Counted from the first letter of the stretch, positions 27,199 through 36,159 are shown. The stretch is 49,046 nt of DNA from Enterovibrio qingdaonensis (GCF_028683135.1 NZ_JAJUBB010000030.1:1-49046), one strand, 5' to 3'. The notes: generated by a model from the sequence alone, not told the origin. A program made the numbers and translations.

Positions 27199-28077
27199 AT
27201 GTTTTCAGGAAGTATCGTGGCACTTGTCACGCCGATGGATAGCTCTGGTGAAGTTGACTACGCCAGTTTGAAAAACCTTGTTGATTTTCACGTTAACGCG
27301 GGCACTGATGCCATCGTTTCAGTGGGAACAACGGGCGAATCTGCAACAGTCACTGTCGAAGAGCACATCAAGATTGTACTGAAAACACTGGAGTTTGCAG
27401 ACGGACGAATCCCAGTTATTGCGGGCACCGGTGGTAATGCAACTCATGAGGCCATTACATTCAGCAAGATGTTCGCAGGATCAGGTATTGCGGGTTGTCT
27501 GAGTGTGGTTCCTTACTACAATAAACCTTCTCAAGAGGGCTTGTATCAGCACTTCAAAGCGATTTCTGAGTCGTCTGAACTTCCTCTGATCCTCTACAAT
27601 GTGCCGGGCCGCACCATTACAGACATGTTGCCGGAAACCGTGGCGCGTCTATCTGAGTTCGAAAACATCGTCGGCATCAAAGATGCGACAGGTGATCTCT
27701 CTCGAGTGAAACTTCACCGTGAACTTTGTGGCGAAGATTTTATCTTACTAAGCGGTGATGATTTAACGAGTCTGGAATTCATCGAATTAGGTGGTCACGG
27801 CTTTATTTCTGTTACCAACAACATCGCGGCAGCGCAAATGGCCAAAATGGTCAAGCTGGCATTGGCGGGTGAGATTGAAGAAGCTCGCTCAATCAATGAA
27901 AGCCTGATGCCGCTGCACAAGGACTTGTTCGTTGAAGCAAACCCAATTCCAGTGAAATGGGCAATGCATCAAATGGGCATGATTGCTGATGGTACGCTAC
28001 GCCTGCCGCTGACAACGCTTAACCAAGCATTGCAACCGAAGGTTAAACAAGCGTTGCTTGATGCGGGTGTGATGTAA
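27199..28077 (+). CDS. dapA: 4-hydroxy-tetrahydrodipicolinate synthase
   Basis: DapA condenses pyruvate with aspartate semialdehyde, the first committed step to diaminopimelate and lysine. The Schiff-base Lys161 ([10 protein letters not shown]), Tyr133 (LYNVPGRT), Thr44 and Tyr107 are all at the E. coli positions. The ATG at 27199 follows GGAGAAGGAA and gives 292 residues, the E. coli length; the frame extends 43 codons upstream but that part is not conserved-looking. bamC follows after 19 bp, the same pair as in E. coli. dapE lies further on in this window. Confidence 0.97.
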   Translation: MFSGSIVALVTPMDSSGEVDYASLKNLVDFHVNAGTDAIVSVGTTGESATVTVEEHIKIVLKTLEFADGRIPVIAGTGGNATHEAITFSKMFAGSGIAGCLSVVPYYNKPSQEGLYQHFKAISESSELPLILYNVPGRTITDMLPETVARLSEFENIVGIKDATGDLSRVKLHRELCGEDFILLSGDDLTSLEFIELGGHGFISVTNNIAAAQMAKMVKLALAGEIEEARSINESLMPLHKDLFVEANPIPVKWAMHQMGMIADGTLRLPLTTLNQALQPKVKQALLDAGVM

Positions 28078-28096
28078 TCGCATCATTGGAGAATAA

Positions 28097-29122
28097 ATGA
28101 AATCTGTTGTTAAGTTTGGCCTGAGTGCTGTGATGGTCGCTACCTTAGCGGCCTGCTCGGGTGTTGAGACTCGTCGACAAGCGTCTGACGATTTTGAATA
28201 TTTAAACGCACCTTCGCCATCGGAGTGGAAAACACTTCCTGATCAAAAGCCTGAGTTCACCGGAGCCTATGCGATTCCACAAGGCAATTTTGACGGACCA
28301 GTGGGTGCGAGCGTTGATATTCGTCCGCCACAACAAGTTCTCGAGTTAATTCCTGGCGCACGTTATGAGCGCACGGGATCAACGGTGACCATTTGGGTGC
28401 CGCGTGAAGCGCAATTGCAACGTGTTTGGAGTTCCGTGCAAAGCATGGCCAAAAATGGTGCACTTCCGGTGAGTAATTCGTCTGCGAACACTATTGAGAC
28501 TGGTTGGGTTAACTGGGCAATCAATGAAGACGACGATGCGATCGAAGGCCGTTATGTGCTGGCACAAGAAGAGTCTCGTGGTCGTCATGGCTTGCGTATT
28601 GCACTGGTGGAAGCGCGTCGTAGCGACACAGGTGACGCCTTGTCCGAGGCAGCAAGTCAGCGTTATGCAACACAAATGACCAACCTGATAGCAACCACCT
28701 ATGACATGGAAATTCGCGAAGAAGCGCGAATTCGTGCGCAGGAACTGGTTAAGAATATTCCTATCAGTATGGGCAAAGACCGCAGTGGTCTGCCTGTTAT
28801 CATTGCGCGTGCGCCGTACGATGTGTTCTGGGAACGTCTCCCTGAAGTGCTAACTGAGCTGGGCTTCAAGGTGGAAGATCGTAATCGCTCTCAAGGTACA
28901 CTTGAGGTTGACTACAAAAACCCGGACGAGTTGCTATGGGACAAAATTGGTACTGAGCGCTTGGACTTGGCACAACGCACTTACAATATTCAACTGGGTG
29001 ATTTAGGTAACCGTACGTCAATAAACTTCACTGACAAAAAAGGTAAGCCTGTTCCAGAAGAAACATTGACTGAACTCAGTACTGTTCTGGCAGCTGTGAT
29101 CGACTACATGAACACCAAGTAG
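28097..29122 (+). CDS. bamC: Outer-membrane protein assembly factor BamC
   Basis: BamC is an outer-membrane lipoprotein of the beta-barrel assembly machine. The signal peptide ends in lipobox LAAC (Cys20). An unstructured stretch (about 25-90) with DFEYLNAPSPSEWKTLP is the part that binds BamD in E. coli, and two helix-grip domains follow (about 100-210 and 225-340). Length 341 is near E. coli BamC (344). It is cotranscribed with dapA and closed by a strong terminator. Confidence 0.95.
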   Translation: MKSVVKFGLSAVMVATLAACSGVETRRQASDDFEYLNAPSPSEWKTLPDQKPEFTGAYAIPQGNFDGPVGASVDIRPPQQVLELIPGARYERTGSTVTIWVPREAQLQRVWSSVQSMAKNGALPVSNSSANTIETGWVNWAINEDDDAIEGRYVLAQEESRGRHGLRIALVEARRSDTGDALSEAASQRYATQMTNLIATTYDMEIREEARIRAQELVKNIPISMGKDRSGLPVIIARAPYDVFWERLPEVLTELGFKVEDRNRSQGTLEVDYKNPDELLWDKIGTERLDLAQRTYNIQLGDLGNRTSINFTDKKGKPVPEETLTELSTVLAAVIDYMNTK

Positions 29123-29153
29123 CGATGCAGGTCTAGAAACCGAGTAAACGAAT

Positions 29154-29178
29154 AAAGGACGCCCAGGCGTCCTTTTTT
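29154..29178. terminator. Terminator between bamC and purC
   Basis: AAAGGACGC, loop CCAG, GCGTCCTTT with T6 on the plus strand, downstream of bamC and before the convergent purC end. Confidence 0.88.
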
Positions 29179-29211
29179 ATGGTTTTCGTTTAGCGGATTT
29201 CGTATGCGCTT

Positions 29212-30315
29212 TTAGTCAACCAATCCGTACTCATTTTTAAGTATGGTGATGATTTCCTGTTTCGGGTTTTCACTCAAATGGATAGGTTTTCCTGTGATTT
29301 TTTCAGCAACGCCGATATACGTTTTTGAAATATCCATCAGTGATTCAACAGGTAACGCATTGTCACGCGCCAACGCGGCACGTTCAGGCATACGCTCTTT
29401 GTTAAGAAGAATATCTGGATCAGGGAAATAATTAAGCAAGAACTGACGGAACCCTTCTTTCGAGTTTTCCACGATATTTCCTGCGTCGTATTCTGCGGTA
29501 TCCCAGATACGCGATGAGTCAGGGGTTCCGACTTCATCCATGTAAATCAGCTTTTCTTGCCCAGCCGCGTCAGTGACATAGCCAAATTCAAACTTGGTGT
29601 CGACAAAGGTTTGTCCAACCGCTGCCAATGCCTCACTGATCACACCAAAGCCTTCTTTTAACAGTGTCTCGTAGCGGTTGATATCTTCCGCTGAGGAGAA
29701 GTTAAAGGCTGCGAAGTTGTCTTCAATATTCTGACGCGTAATGTTGACGTCATCCGCCTCTGGCACGCCTGGAATACCTTTAAGAATGCCTTTTGTCGAA
29801 GGCGTAATTAGCAGATCAGGAAGCTGCTTATCTTTTTCCAGCCCTTCTGGCAAAGAAATACCACAAAATTCGCGTTCACCGTTTGAATAGGCGCGCCACA
29901 TAGAACCCGTGATGTACTTACGGCAGATAGCCTCAATCATCACAGGCTTGGCTTTTTGAACAATCCACACGAAAGGATGGGGGATATCCAGAATGTGGCT
30001 GTCTGCGAGCCCGTTTTCTTTGAACAGCTTGAACCAGTGGTTGGAAATGGCATTTAACGCGGCCCCTTTTCCTGGGACGCCTTTTAATCCACCTTCACCA
30101 TGCCAGATGCAATCAAAAGCAGAAATACGATCACTGATAACCATGATGGCTAACGGCGCGTCGGGGGCGACGTTGTACCCTTTTTCTTTGATAAGGCGTT
30201 GGCTATCCGCTTCTGTTAGCCAATAGACTGAGCGAACTTTGCCGCTATGAACGGGCAGGTGAGTACGAATGGGGAGATCATCGTTAACGGCAAGGACTTG
30301 ATCCGCGAGGCTCAT
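29212..30315 (-). CDS. purC: Phosphoribosylaminoimidazole-succinocarboxamide synthase (SAICAR synthetase), long form
   Basis: PurC joins CAIR and aspartate with ATP in purine synthesis. Motifs include [61 protein letters not shown] and [16 protein letters not shown]. The 367 residues are well above E. coli PurC (237), matching the long form found in Vibrio and relatives. The ATG at 30315 has AGGAATGTCTCA upstream. A second PurR box lies 120 bp before the start, with a possible -10 TATGAT (complement of 30401-30406). Confidence 0.94.
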   Translation of the reverse strand: MSLADQVLAVNDDLPIRTHLPVHSGKVRSVYWLTEADSQRLIKEKGYNVAPDAPLAIMVISDRISAFDCIWHGEGGLKGVPGKGAALNAISNHWFKLFKENGLADSHILDIPHPFVWIVQKAKPVMIEAICRKYITGSMWRAYSNGEREFCGISLPEGLEKDKQLPDLLITPSTKGILKGIPGVPEADDVNITRQNIEDNFAAFNFSSAEDINRYETLLKEGFGVISEALAAVGQTFVDTKFEFGYVTDAAGQEKLIYMDEVGTPDSSRIWDTAEYDAGNIVENSKEGFRQFLLNYFPDPDILLNKERMPERAALARDNALPVESLMDISKTYIGVAEKITGKPIHLSENPKQEIITILKNEYGLVD

Positions 30316-30434
30316 TGAGACATTCCTATCTGTAGTTGAACGGCACACAGAGAATGGCGTGAGGCAGGTATTTTAAGCCCACACCAACAAATTCACACGC
30401 ATCATACCAGAACTTTTTCTTCAGATAGCGAAAA

Positions 30435-30450
30435 AAGCAAACGTTTGCCT
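30435..30450. promoter_or_regulatory. PurR operator of purC
   Basis: AAGCAAACGTTTGCCT differs from the consensus ACGCAAACGTTTGCGT at two positions (second and fifteenth bases) and keeps the full 12-bp palindromic core GCAAACGTTTGC. It lies upstream of purC and is shared in type with the purMN site. Confidence 0.82.
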
Positions 30451-30487
30451 AAAAAGTTTTATGGCGGGGAGAAAGGCGTAAAAAAGA

Positions 30488-30512
30488 AAAAGGCAGCGTC
30501 TTGCTGCCTTTT
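30488..30512 (-). terminator. Terminator of the yffB-dapE-M15-DUF2897 operon
   Basis: AAAAGGCAGC, loop GTCTT, GCTGCCTTTT; on the minus strand the hairpin is followed by TTTTTCTTTTTT, downstream of the DUF2897 gene. Confidence 0.85.
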
Positions 30513-30520
30513 GTCACTCG

Positions 30521-30727
30521 TTACCAAAATGACGATTTGTCGTCTTCGTCATCATCATCGTAGGGCTTTTTTTCCTGCGATTTTTTGGCATTTTCATCGT
30601 CTTTTGGTTTGGGCTTTTTCTTCATGCCAAATTTGGCATTCGCTGTGTACTTCAAGGCCATAATGTTACTGACCACAACAGCAACAACGATGAAGATGAT
30701 GACATAGGGGTTAGTGAGAAAGTCCAT
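30521..30727 (-). CDS. DUF2897-like small membrane protein
   Basis: The 68-residue protein starts MDFLTNPYVIIFIVVAVVVS, a single N-terminal membrane helix, continues with MALKYTANAKFGMKKKPKPK, and ends in an acidic tail DDDDEDDKSSFW. This pattern matches the short vibrio family DUF2897. It takes the place after dapE where E. coli has the small protein YpfN. The ATG at 30727 has GAGG seven bases upstream and starts two bases after the M15 peptidase stop. No function is known. Confidence 0.78.
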   Translation of the reverse strand: MDFLTNPYVIIFIVVAVVVSNIMALKYTANAKFGMKKKPKPKDDENAKKSQEKKPYDDDDEDDKSSFW

Positions 30728-30729
30728 GT

Positions 30730-31401
30730 TCAAGCCTCGCAAACGTTAGAGACGTATTGTGAATATATCCAATCCAGCATAGTAAGGACAGTTTCTCTCC
30801 CCGCGATGTCACTGGATGCGATCGTCATCTTCAATCGTTCGGGGGTAAGCGCATCAAGAAAATCCGCGGCAGTAGATTGGTGACTGATGTGCCACGGCTC
30901 AAACGCGACACCGCCTCTGTCTTCGCGATAAGGCAGGTAAAAGCCATACGTTCCCATGTTGGCCGTGAGCCATTGGTATAACGGAGCTTGGTGTCCTGAA
31001 AGGTACTCCCACGGCTCTAAAAGAAGGTCTGTTTCCTTAGGAAGGAGGTTGGATGCAAACACATCCATGTCCGTGCCCCAATGGTGGCGACTTCCTCCCG
31101 GTAGGGCAGACCATCTCAGGATCGCTTTGACCTTATCTTCATTAGAGAGCGTGGCAAGGTCAATCTCATTGCCTTTGTCATCCAAAACAGGACGAATGCC
31201 ATTGAACTTGTTATTCCAAATGAGCGACTGACGGTCAAAATCCCTAAAACTGCTGGCGATCGTTAAGTCGAACCCTGAAGCTTTCGCGGCTGCCTGCATG
31301 TTCAGAAAATCGCACTTGATAGCGCGATGAAGCAAGCGATCACCCAGAGCAATCAAGTGTTCTTGCGTTTGTCCTGTCAGTTGCTCAGTGGTTAGATTCA
31401 T
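30730..31401 (-). CDS. M15-family (VanY-like) D-alanyl-D-alanine carboxypeptidase
   Basis: The zinc peptidase motifs SRHHWGTDMDVF (SxHxxGxAxD type) and EPWHIS (ExWH type) identify the VanY/M15B family, with the substrate-side FDLTIASSFRDFDRQS. Such enzymes trim the terminal D-Ala from peptidoglycan stem peptides. No signal peptide is visible at the N terminus, so cytoplasmic action on precursors or recycled peptides, or non-classical export, has to be considered. The start overlaps the dapE stop by one base (TGATG), linking it to diaminopimelate synthesis. Confidence 0.88.
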   Translation of the reverse strand: MNLTTEQLTGQTQEHLIALGDRLLHRAIKCDFLNMQAAAKASGFDLTIASSFRDFDRQSLIWNNKFNGIRPVLDDKGNEIDLATLSNEDKVKAILRWSALPGGSRHHWGTDMDVFASNLLPKETDLLLEPWEYLSGHQAPLYQWLTANMGTYGFYLPYREDRGGVAFEPWHISHQSTAADFLDALTPERLKMTIASSDIAGRETVLTMLDWIYSQYVSNVCEA

Positions 31402-32534
31402 CAGGCGAACAGCTTCTCCAGTACTTTCTCGTACATGTCAGTCAGCTTTTCAAGGTCAGCGATTTTCACGCACTCATTCACTTTGTGGATGGTGGCATTT
31501 ACTGGCCCCAGTTCAATTACCTGACCGCCCATTTGCGCGATAAAGCGGCCATCAGAGGTACCGCCTGTCGTGAGAAGTTGTGGTTGCTGGTGGTTAACTT
31601 CTTCAACAGCACCCACAACGGCATCAAGCAAGGAGCCCGTGTCTGTTAGGAATGGGTGGCCGCTGAATGTCCATTTGATCTCGTATTCCAGCCCGTGCGC
31701 ATCCAGAACTGAATGCACGCGCGCTTTGATGTCATCTGCGGTGACTTCGGTGCTAAAACGTAGATTGAACTGCACGTTAAACTCACCTGGGATAACGTTG
31801 CTGGCACCCGTGCCTGCCGCAAGGTTTGGAATTTGGAAACTGGTTGGTGGGAAGAATTCGTTGCCTTTATCCCACTCAATTGCAGCCAACTCAGCCAGTG
31901 CAGGTAGCGCCTGATGAACAGGGTTGCGTGCAAGTTGAGGATAGGCGACGTGACCTTGAATACCTTTAATGGTGATATCACCCGTGATGGAGCCACGACG
32001 GCCGTTTTTCACAACATCACCAACGGCATGGGTACTTGAAGGTTCACCAACAATACACATGTCGATGATTTCATCGCGTGCCATCAAGGTATCAACAACA
32101 CGTGTTGTACCATTAATAAATGGACCTTCTTCGTCAGAGGTGATCAAAAATGCAATAGAGCCAGTGTGATCTGGGTTCTCTGCGATGAAACGCTCAACAG
32201 CCACCAACATGGCAGCCAACGAGCCTTTCATATCCGCTGCGCCACGACCGTGAAGGTAACCATCAATGACAGTCGGTTCGAACGGCGGGGTGTGCCATTG
32301 TTCTAGTGGACCTGCGGGTACCACATCAGTGTGGCCAGCAAAGGCGAAAAGCGGTGCTTCAGTACCACGGCGAGCCCACAAATTGGTGGTATCTTCAAAC
32401 ACCATACGTTCGATAGTGAACCCCAGAGCTTCAAGGCGTCGAATCATCAACTCCTGACAACCTTCATCAAGTGGGGTAACGGAAGGGCGGCCGATTAAAT
32501 CCTTGGCCAGAGACAATACTGCACTGTCTGTCAT
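31401..32534 (-). CDS. dapE: Succinyl-diaminopimelate desuccinylase
   Basis: DapE removes succinate from N-succinyl-LL-diaminopimelate, late in lysine and cell-wall synthesis. The M20 metal site is intact: [11 protein letters not shown] (His and Asp), [11 protein letters not shown] (bridging Asp), [11 protein letters not shown] (catalytic Glu pair) and the final [13 protein letters not shown] (His). Length 377 fits (E. coli 375). AAGGAAC lies before the ATG. It is second in the operon yffB-dapE-M15-DUF2897, which matches the yffB-dapE order of E. coli. Confidence 0.97.
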   Translation of the reverse strand: MTDSAVLSLAKDLIGRPSVTPLDEGCQELMIRRLEALGFTIERMVFEDTTNLWARRGTEAPLFAFAGHTDVVPAGPLEQWHTPPFEPTVIDGYLHGRGAADMKGSLAAMLVAVERFIAENPDHTGSIAFLITSDEEGPFINGTTRVVDTLMARDEIIDMCIVGEPSSTHAVGDVVKNGRRGSITGDITIKGIQGHVAYPQLARNPVHQALPALAELAAIEWDKGNEFFPPTSFQIPNLAAGTGASNVIPGEFNVQFNLRFSTEVTADDIKARVHSVLDAHGLEYEIKWTFSGHPFLTDTGSLLDAVVGAVEEVNHQQPQLLTTGGTSDGRFIAQMGGQVIELGPVNATIHKVNECVKIADLEKLTDMYEKVLEKLFA

Positions 32535-32560
32535 TGGGGGAAAGTTCCTTTATTTATCGC

Positions 32561-32911
32561 TTATTCACTAAAAATAGATTCGTATTCGGCGGGTTTGAAA
32601 CCGAGGTAATAGCTACCACCATACGCCAACAACGGGCGTTTAATCATCGCAGGCTGAACCAGCATTAGAGCGATGGCATTGGTTTCATCAAGGTTGTTTT
32701 TTTGCTCATCAGACAAAGCACGGAACGTGGTACCACGCTTATTCACCAGTGCTTCCCAGCCTAATGCTTCAACAAATTGCTTGAGCATGTCCTGATCGAT
32801 GCCATCCTTACGGTAGTCATGAAAAGTGAACGCTTTACCTTCTTGCTCCAGCCACTTCACGGCCTTCTTAATGGTGTCACAATTCTTAATTCCGTATACC
32901 ACTGTGGTCAT
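32561..32911 (-). CDS. yffB: YffB-type ArsC-family reductase (Spx/MgsR-like)
   Basis: The thioredoxin-fold protein of 116 residues begins MTTVVYGIKNCDTIKKAVKW with the single catalytic Cys11 and ends ALMLVQPAMIKRPLLAYGG, hallmarks of YffB (ArsC/Spx superfamily). A glutathione-dependent thiol reductase role has been proposed for the family. AGAGGA lies eight bases before the ATG at 32911; the frame continues upstream to 32962 without support. It is the first gene of the dapE operon. Confidence 0.92.
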   Translation of the reverse strand: MTTVVYGIKNCDTIKKAVKWLEQEGKAFTFHDYRKDGIDQDMLKQFVEALGWEALVNKRGTTFRALSDEQKNNLDETNAIALMLVQPAMIKRPLLAYGGSYYLGFKPAEYESIFSE

Positions 32912-33073
32912 TGACGGCGTCCTCTTTCGCGATACGTTTGGGGGGATAGATTGACATTGCATAAGGTCGAAAGCAAGGCACTTGAAATCATCCGTTTACA
33001 GAACATTCACATTGTGTCGCAAGACGGTTTATCAAACCGGAGTTAGAGTGGGTTGAAGGATGATGCTATGGTA

Positions 33074-33091
33074 AATTAGATAAAACTAATT
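33074..33091. promoter_or_regulatory. 18-bp palindrome upstream of the ArsR gene (probable operator)
   Basis: AATTAG, six bases, CTAATT lies 24 bp before the ArsR start codon. ArsR repressors bind AT-rich palindromes of this size and often control themselves. Inferred from symmetry and position. Confidence 0.55.
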
Positions 33092-33114
33092 AATGGGATT
33101 TGTGGCGGGTTAAG

Positions 33115-33420
33115 ATGAACAAAGATATCTTCAATGATGCAAAAGCAGCGGCGGATGTGTTGCGTGTTTTATCTCACCCTGAACGTTTGCTTGTGCTTTG
33201 CCAGTTGCGTGATGGCGAACGCAATGTGTCTGCGCTAATGGAAAACACCACCCTCAGTCAGTCCGCGTTTTCTCAGCATCTGACCGTATTACGCCAATCT
33301 AAATTGGTGGCGACGCGTAAAGTCTCTCAGACCGTTTTTTATCGTATCGCTGACGATAAAGTCGAACGCCTTATCAATGCCATTCAAAATGCGTGGTGTG
33401 ACGCGTCATCTGGCAAATAA
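33115..33420 (+). CDS. ArsR-family regulator of the HlyU/BigR/SqrR (sulfur- or redox-sensing) type
   Basis: The 101-residue winged helix repressor has helix-turn-helix SQSAFSQHLTVLRQSKLV and wing TRKVSQTVFYRI. The metal-binding ELCVCDL motif of ArsR/SmtB is absent. Instead Cys29 (LLVLCQLRDG) and Cys95 (NAWCDAS) are 66 residues apart, the same separation as the reactive pair Cys38/Cys104 of Vibrio HlyU and Cys41/Cys107 of SqrR, which form a disulfide or polysulfide link and release DNA. The ATG at 33115 is preferred over the frame start at 33100. The regulated genes other than itself are not visible nearby. Confidence 0.85.
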   Translation: MNKDIFNDAKAAADVLRVLSHPERLLVLCQLRDGERNVSALMENTTLSQSAFSQHLTVLRQSKLVATRKVSQTVFYRIADDKVERLINAIQNAWCDASSGK

Positions 33421-33585
33421 AGTCAGTGGCACACCCCTGTCGGTATACACCTTTGTCTCAGGTCGAGATCTAGTTATCGTTGCGGATTTTTGTACGTCAT
33501 TGAATACGTACTCATATTGATCAAGCGCAATGCCTGAATTGCAATTCGTTGAATAATGGTACGCAGTGCATATTAGGAGGTCTCA

Positions 33586-33867
33586 ATGGAACTGAATCCG
33601 GTTTTTGCTAGAAGACTGTATCTCGCTTTCTTAGTTGAAGAAATGGAACGCCCAAACGTTCCTCGTTTGATCGAAGCTACCGGCTGGCCGCGTCGCACCA
33701 TTCAGGATGTGATTAAATCGTTAGCTGGTTTAGGTATTGAATTGTCATTCATTCAGGATGGACGTCGTCATAATGACGGGTATTACCGTTTGACCGACTG
33801 GGGCCCGTTTAAGCGTGAATGGGTGGAGGAACGTCGACGTGATATCGTAGGCAACCTCGTAAATTGA
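33586..33867 (+). CDS. Small winged-helix DNA-binding protein
   Basis: The 93-residue protein has a helix-turn-helix (FLVEEMERPNVPRLIEATGW followed by PRRTIQDVIKSLAGLGIEL) and a wing (FIQDGRRHNDGYYRLTDWG), ending in a charged helix WVEERRRDIVGNL. It resembles small vibrio winged-helix proteins of unknown target. The ribosome site TAGGAGGTCTCA is close to ideal, suggesting strong translation. It has its own transcription unit (165 bp from the ArsR gene) and a strong terminator. Confidence 0.78.
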   Translation: MELNPVFARRLYLAFLVEEMERPNVPRLIEATGWPRRTIQDVIKSLAGLGIELSFIQDGRRHNDGYYRLTDWGPFKREWVEERRRDIVGNLVN

Positions 33868-33897
33868 AAAAAACGCAGCGTAATGGCTGCGTTTTTT
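33867..33897. terminator. Bidirectional terminator after the winged-helix gene
   Basis: AAAAAAACGCAGC, loop GTAATG, GCTGCGTTTTTT (33867-33897); serves both the winged-helix gene and the convergent MmcQ gene. Confidence 0.9.
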
Positions 33898-33904
33898 GTT
33901 TCTG

Positions 33905-34261
33905 CTAACGTTCAGTTTCATTAGGCCTAAGCACTTTCTGTACATATTTTGGAAGCTTGTTAACAACCAAGTGCCATGACTGCGAAATAATGTTTTCCAG
34001 CTCGGTGGTTGGTAAAGGGCAAGATTTACCAAACTCAATCCACCCCGCTCTGGCAAGATGCGGGGCAGGGCGGCAACCTGGGATTTCCGCCATCATAATG
34101 AACAGATCGTCCGGTACTTTGCATGCCATCTTGTCGCCATCATAGAAAATGCAAACCATCTTGGTCTGATGGACGCTGTAAACGTCCACATAATCCCATT
34201 TGACGTCATGCCTTATCCCAATCAGTGCTTCACAGTGTGATTTAAGTGCGGGAATGTCCAT
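33905..34261 (-). CDS. MmcQ/YjbR-family protein
   Basis: The 118-residue protein has the MmcQ/YjbR (CyaY-like fold) layout: SHCEALIGIRHDVKWDYVDV, then KMVCIFYDGDKMACKVPDD, PCxP-type APHLARAGWIEFG and the C-terminal helix SWHLVVNKLPKYVQ. The family has a double-wing fold proposed to bind DNA, but function is unknown. The start overlaps the DUF1499 gene stop by one base, so they form one unit with DUF2956. Confidence 0.84.
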   Translation of the reverse strand: MDIPALKSHCEALIGIRHDVKWDYVDVYSVHQTKMVCIFYDGDKMACKVPDDLFIMMAEIPGCRPAPHLARAGWIEFGKSCPLPTTELENIISQSWHLVVNKLPKYVQKVLRPNETER

Positions 34262-34701
34262 TACTGGATAAGACCAGCGGTTTTTAGTGCCTCTCGCAAT
34301 GCTTCCGTGCGTTTACGGTTCACACCAAAATCAGAGTAGCCAACACGAGACTCAGAGCGAACAATCAGTTGATCGCCGTCGATACGAAGCTCCAAATCAT
34401 CAATAAAACGCATGATTCGGCTAACGCTCTCAAGACGTGCATATTCGGCATTTAACTCGGCCATTCGTGCACCGGGTAAAGTCAGTGCTACATCAGAAAT
34501 TTGCAGCATGGTTACGTCACCAGATGTGAGGGTGAAAGGAGCAATGTTATGATCTTCTCTGCTATCGAGCGTGGAAACGCAGTTCGGTTTGTCACCGCAG
34601 ATTTGCATTGATTTATCTGTCATGGTTTCGTCTCCTTGCGCGCAGCCAAATAACAACATGATAGCGAGGCTGCTGATAGCGAATTGCGTTGTCTTTTTCA
34701 T
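34261..34701 (-). CDS. DUF1499-family lipoprotein
   Basis: The signal peptide ends in a lipobox-like LFGC (Cys20), giving a lipid-anchored protein of about 126 residues. DUF1499 signs are KPNCVSTLDSREDHNIAPF near the N terminus and SESRVGYSDFGVNRKRTEALR at the end. The family is widespread in Proteobacteria and has no assigned role. It is cotranscribed with an upstream DUF2956 gene and a downstream MmcQ gene. Confidence 0.86.
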   Translation of the reverse strand: MKKTTQFAISSLAIMLLFGCAQGDETMTDKSMQICGDKPNCVSTLDSREDHNIAPFTLTSGDVTMLQISDVALTLPGARMAELNAEYARLESVSRIMRFIDDLELRIDGDQLIVRSESRVGYSDFGVNRKRTEALREALKTAGLIQ

Positions 34702-34725
34702 GTCATCATCCTTGTGCTTTGATGT

Positions 34726-35073
34726 TTAGGCAGACTGAGCCAGTGCAAAGTATGCGGCAAACCCAACCCAGCTTAGTACCAATAAAATCCACGGCAGTTT
34801 GTTATTGGACGCGTCATGCGCTGAATCAGTCACTGAAATATCTGGCGTTTCGTTTTCCTGTTTAGCGGCTTGTTTGGCTCGGATTTGTTTCTTTTTATCC
34901 TTGTCGCGCTCACGTGCTTTGACTTTTTGCTGCTTTTTATACTGTGCGATGCCTTTTTCAATGCCTTGAGCAATCAGCTTGGTCTGCTCTTTCGTCTGCC
35001 CTGGCTTTTGTGTCGCCTTGGCAATTTTCATCGCTTCTTGTTGGGTTTCTGGTGAAGGAGTCGCACTGGTCAT
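34726..35073 (-). CDS. DUF2956-family tail-anchored protein
   Basis: The 115-residue protein has the sequence SPETQQEAMKIAKATQKPGQ then TKEQTKLIAQGIEKGIAQYKKQQ, a very basic lysine-rich coiled stretch (about 45-72), and one C-terminal membrane helix (LPWILLVLSWVGFAAYFAL). This matches DUF2956 of vibrios and shewanellas. The basic segment would lie in the cytoplasm and might bind nucleic acid or membrane surface. Function unknown. Confidence 0.82.
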   Translation of the reverse strand: MTSATPSPETQQEAMKIAKATQKPGQTKEQTKLIAQGIEKGIAQYKKQQKVKARERDKDKKKQIRAKQAAKQENETPDISVTDSAHDASNNKLPWILLVLSWVGFAAYFALAQSA

Positions 35074-35211
35074 CGTTTTATCTTTTTCTTAGGCTACTTT
35101 CGAGGGAGTATAACGCTGTTGGGTAACAGCCATGAAACCTAAAAACGTAAATCGTGTCAAAATTCCAGCAATGAAAAAATGGTTCCAGTAACGGATAAAG
35201 GAGTGCTTTAA

Positions 35212-35532
35212 ATGATCTTAACCACCACACCAACTGTGCAAGGGCGAGAAATCAAAGACTACCATGGCGTCGTCGTGGGAGAAGCGATATTGGGTGCCAA
35301 CTTGTTTAAAGATATCTTTGCGAGTATTCGTGACATCGTCGGTGGGCGCTCAGCTGCCTATGAACAAGAGCTGGCTAAAGCACGAGAAATTGCATTCGCT
35401 GAACTCAAAGAGCGTGCGCGTGAAGCGGGCGGAAATGCTGTCGTCGGCATAGATTTAGACTACGAAGTTGTTGGTCCCAATGGCGGAATGTTAATGGTGA
35501 GTGTCAGTGGCACCGCAGTGACGTTGGGATAG
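35212..35532 (+). CDS. ybjQ: YbjQ-family (UPF0145) heavy-metal-binding-domain protein
   Basis: The 106-residue protein matches Ybj[60 protein letters not shown] and [16 protein letters not shown]. The name heavy-metal-binding comes from the Pfam domain; the actual ligand is not proven, and no cysteine is present. Members form pentameric rings. GGAG lies eight bases before the ATG. Confidence 0.93.
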   Translation: MILTTTPTVQGREIKDYHGVVVGEAILGANLFKDIFASIRDIVGGRSAAYEQELAKAREIAFAELKERAREAGGNAVVGIDLDYEVVGPNGGMLMVSVSGTAVTLG

Positions 35533-35567
35533 TGTGATCTGAATAGGAACTTTTCTTGAAACAGGCT

Positions 35568-35600
35568 GCGCCAACCCGCAAAAATTTGAGTTGGTGCTTT
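35568..35600 (+). terminator. Weak terminator-like hairpin after ybjQ
   Basis: GCGCCAAC and GTTGGTGC form an 8-bp stem (one G-T pair) with a 14-base loop, followed by only three T. It may act as a leaky terminator. Confidence 0.4.
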
Positions 35601-35682
35601 GCCGTCCCCATAAATATTGAGACAGTAACTTCAGGTTGTGAACATTGTTTTATTAATGAGCAACCGGCAAACAGATAGTGAT

Positions 35683-36159
35683 ATGAAAACGCTTTACCAA
35701 TCCCCTGACTATTACGATAAACATGGCAACGCAAAACCGAATTTGATGTTTTGGCTCAGTTGCATTTACTTGGCGAAATCATGGGTGGTGTTCGTCATTG
35801 CTGGCGTCAGCAGAGAGCAAGGACAAACGTTGCTTTCGCTGTTTTATCCGCACCATGACGCGCTTTACATTGGTTTGGGTATTGGCTTTCCTGCTGTAGC
35901 GTTGATGCTAATGGCGGGCAATATTCATCGCTATCCCCCGTTTCTTGAGAAAATCTGGCGTAAAGGCAAGGGCATTCTCGTTGGGGCGTTTGTCTGTGAC
36001 TTGATACTGCAAATCAAGCACTTGATTGCACAGCAGTGGGCGTTTCACTGGAGTGGTGCATTAACGTTACTGATTGCGATTTGGTTGGTGTCATACCTTT
36101 TCAGAAGCCGCCGTATTCAGTTTTTATTTGAAGCTCCTATTACACGAGAAGAAAAATGA
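35683..36159 (+). CDS. DUF2919-family (YfeZ-like) membrane protein
   Basis: The 158-residue protein has a hydrophilic start (MKTLYQSPDYYDKHGNAKPN) and four membrane helices (LMFWLSCIYLAKSWVVFVIA, LYIGLGIGFPAVALMLMAG, GILVGAFVCDLILQI, GALTLLIAIWLVSYLF). The YD.HG.AKPN start and four-helix plan match DUF2919, which includes E. coli YfeZ. An ATG at 35656 is also in frame; neither has a clear ribosome site. It overlaps the next gene by four bases. Confidence 0.76.
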   Translation: MKTLYQSPDYYDKHGNAKPNLMFWLSCIYLAKSWVVFVIAGVSREQGQTLLSLFYPHHDALYIGLGIGFPAVALMLMAGNIHRYPPFLEKIWRKGKGILVGAFVCDLILQIKHLIAQQWAFHWSGALTLLIAIWLVSYLFRSRRIQFLFEAPITREEK

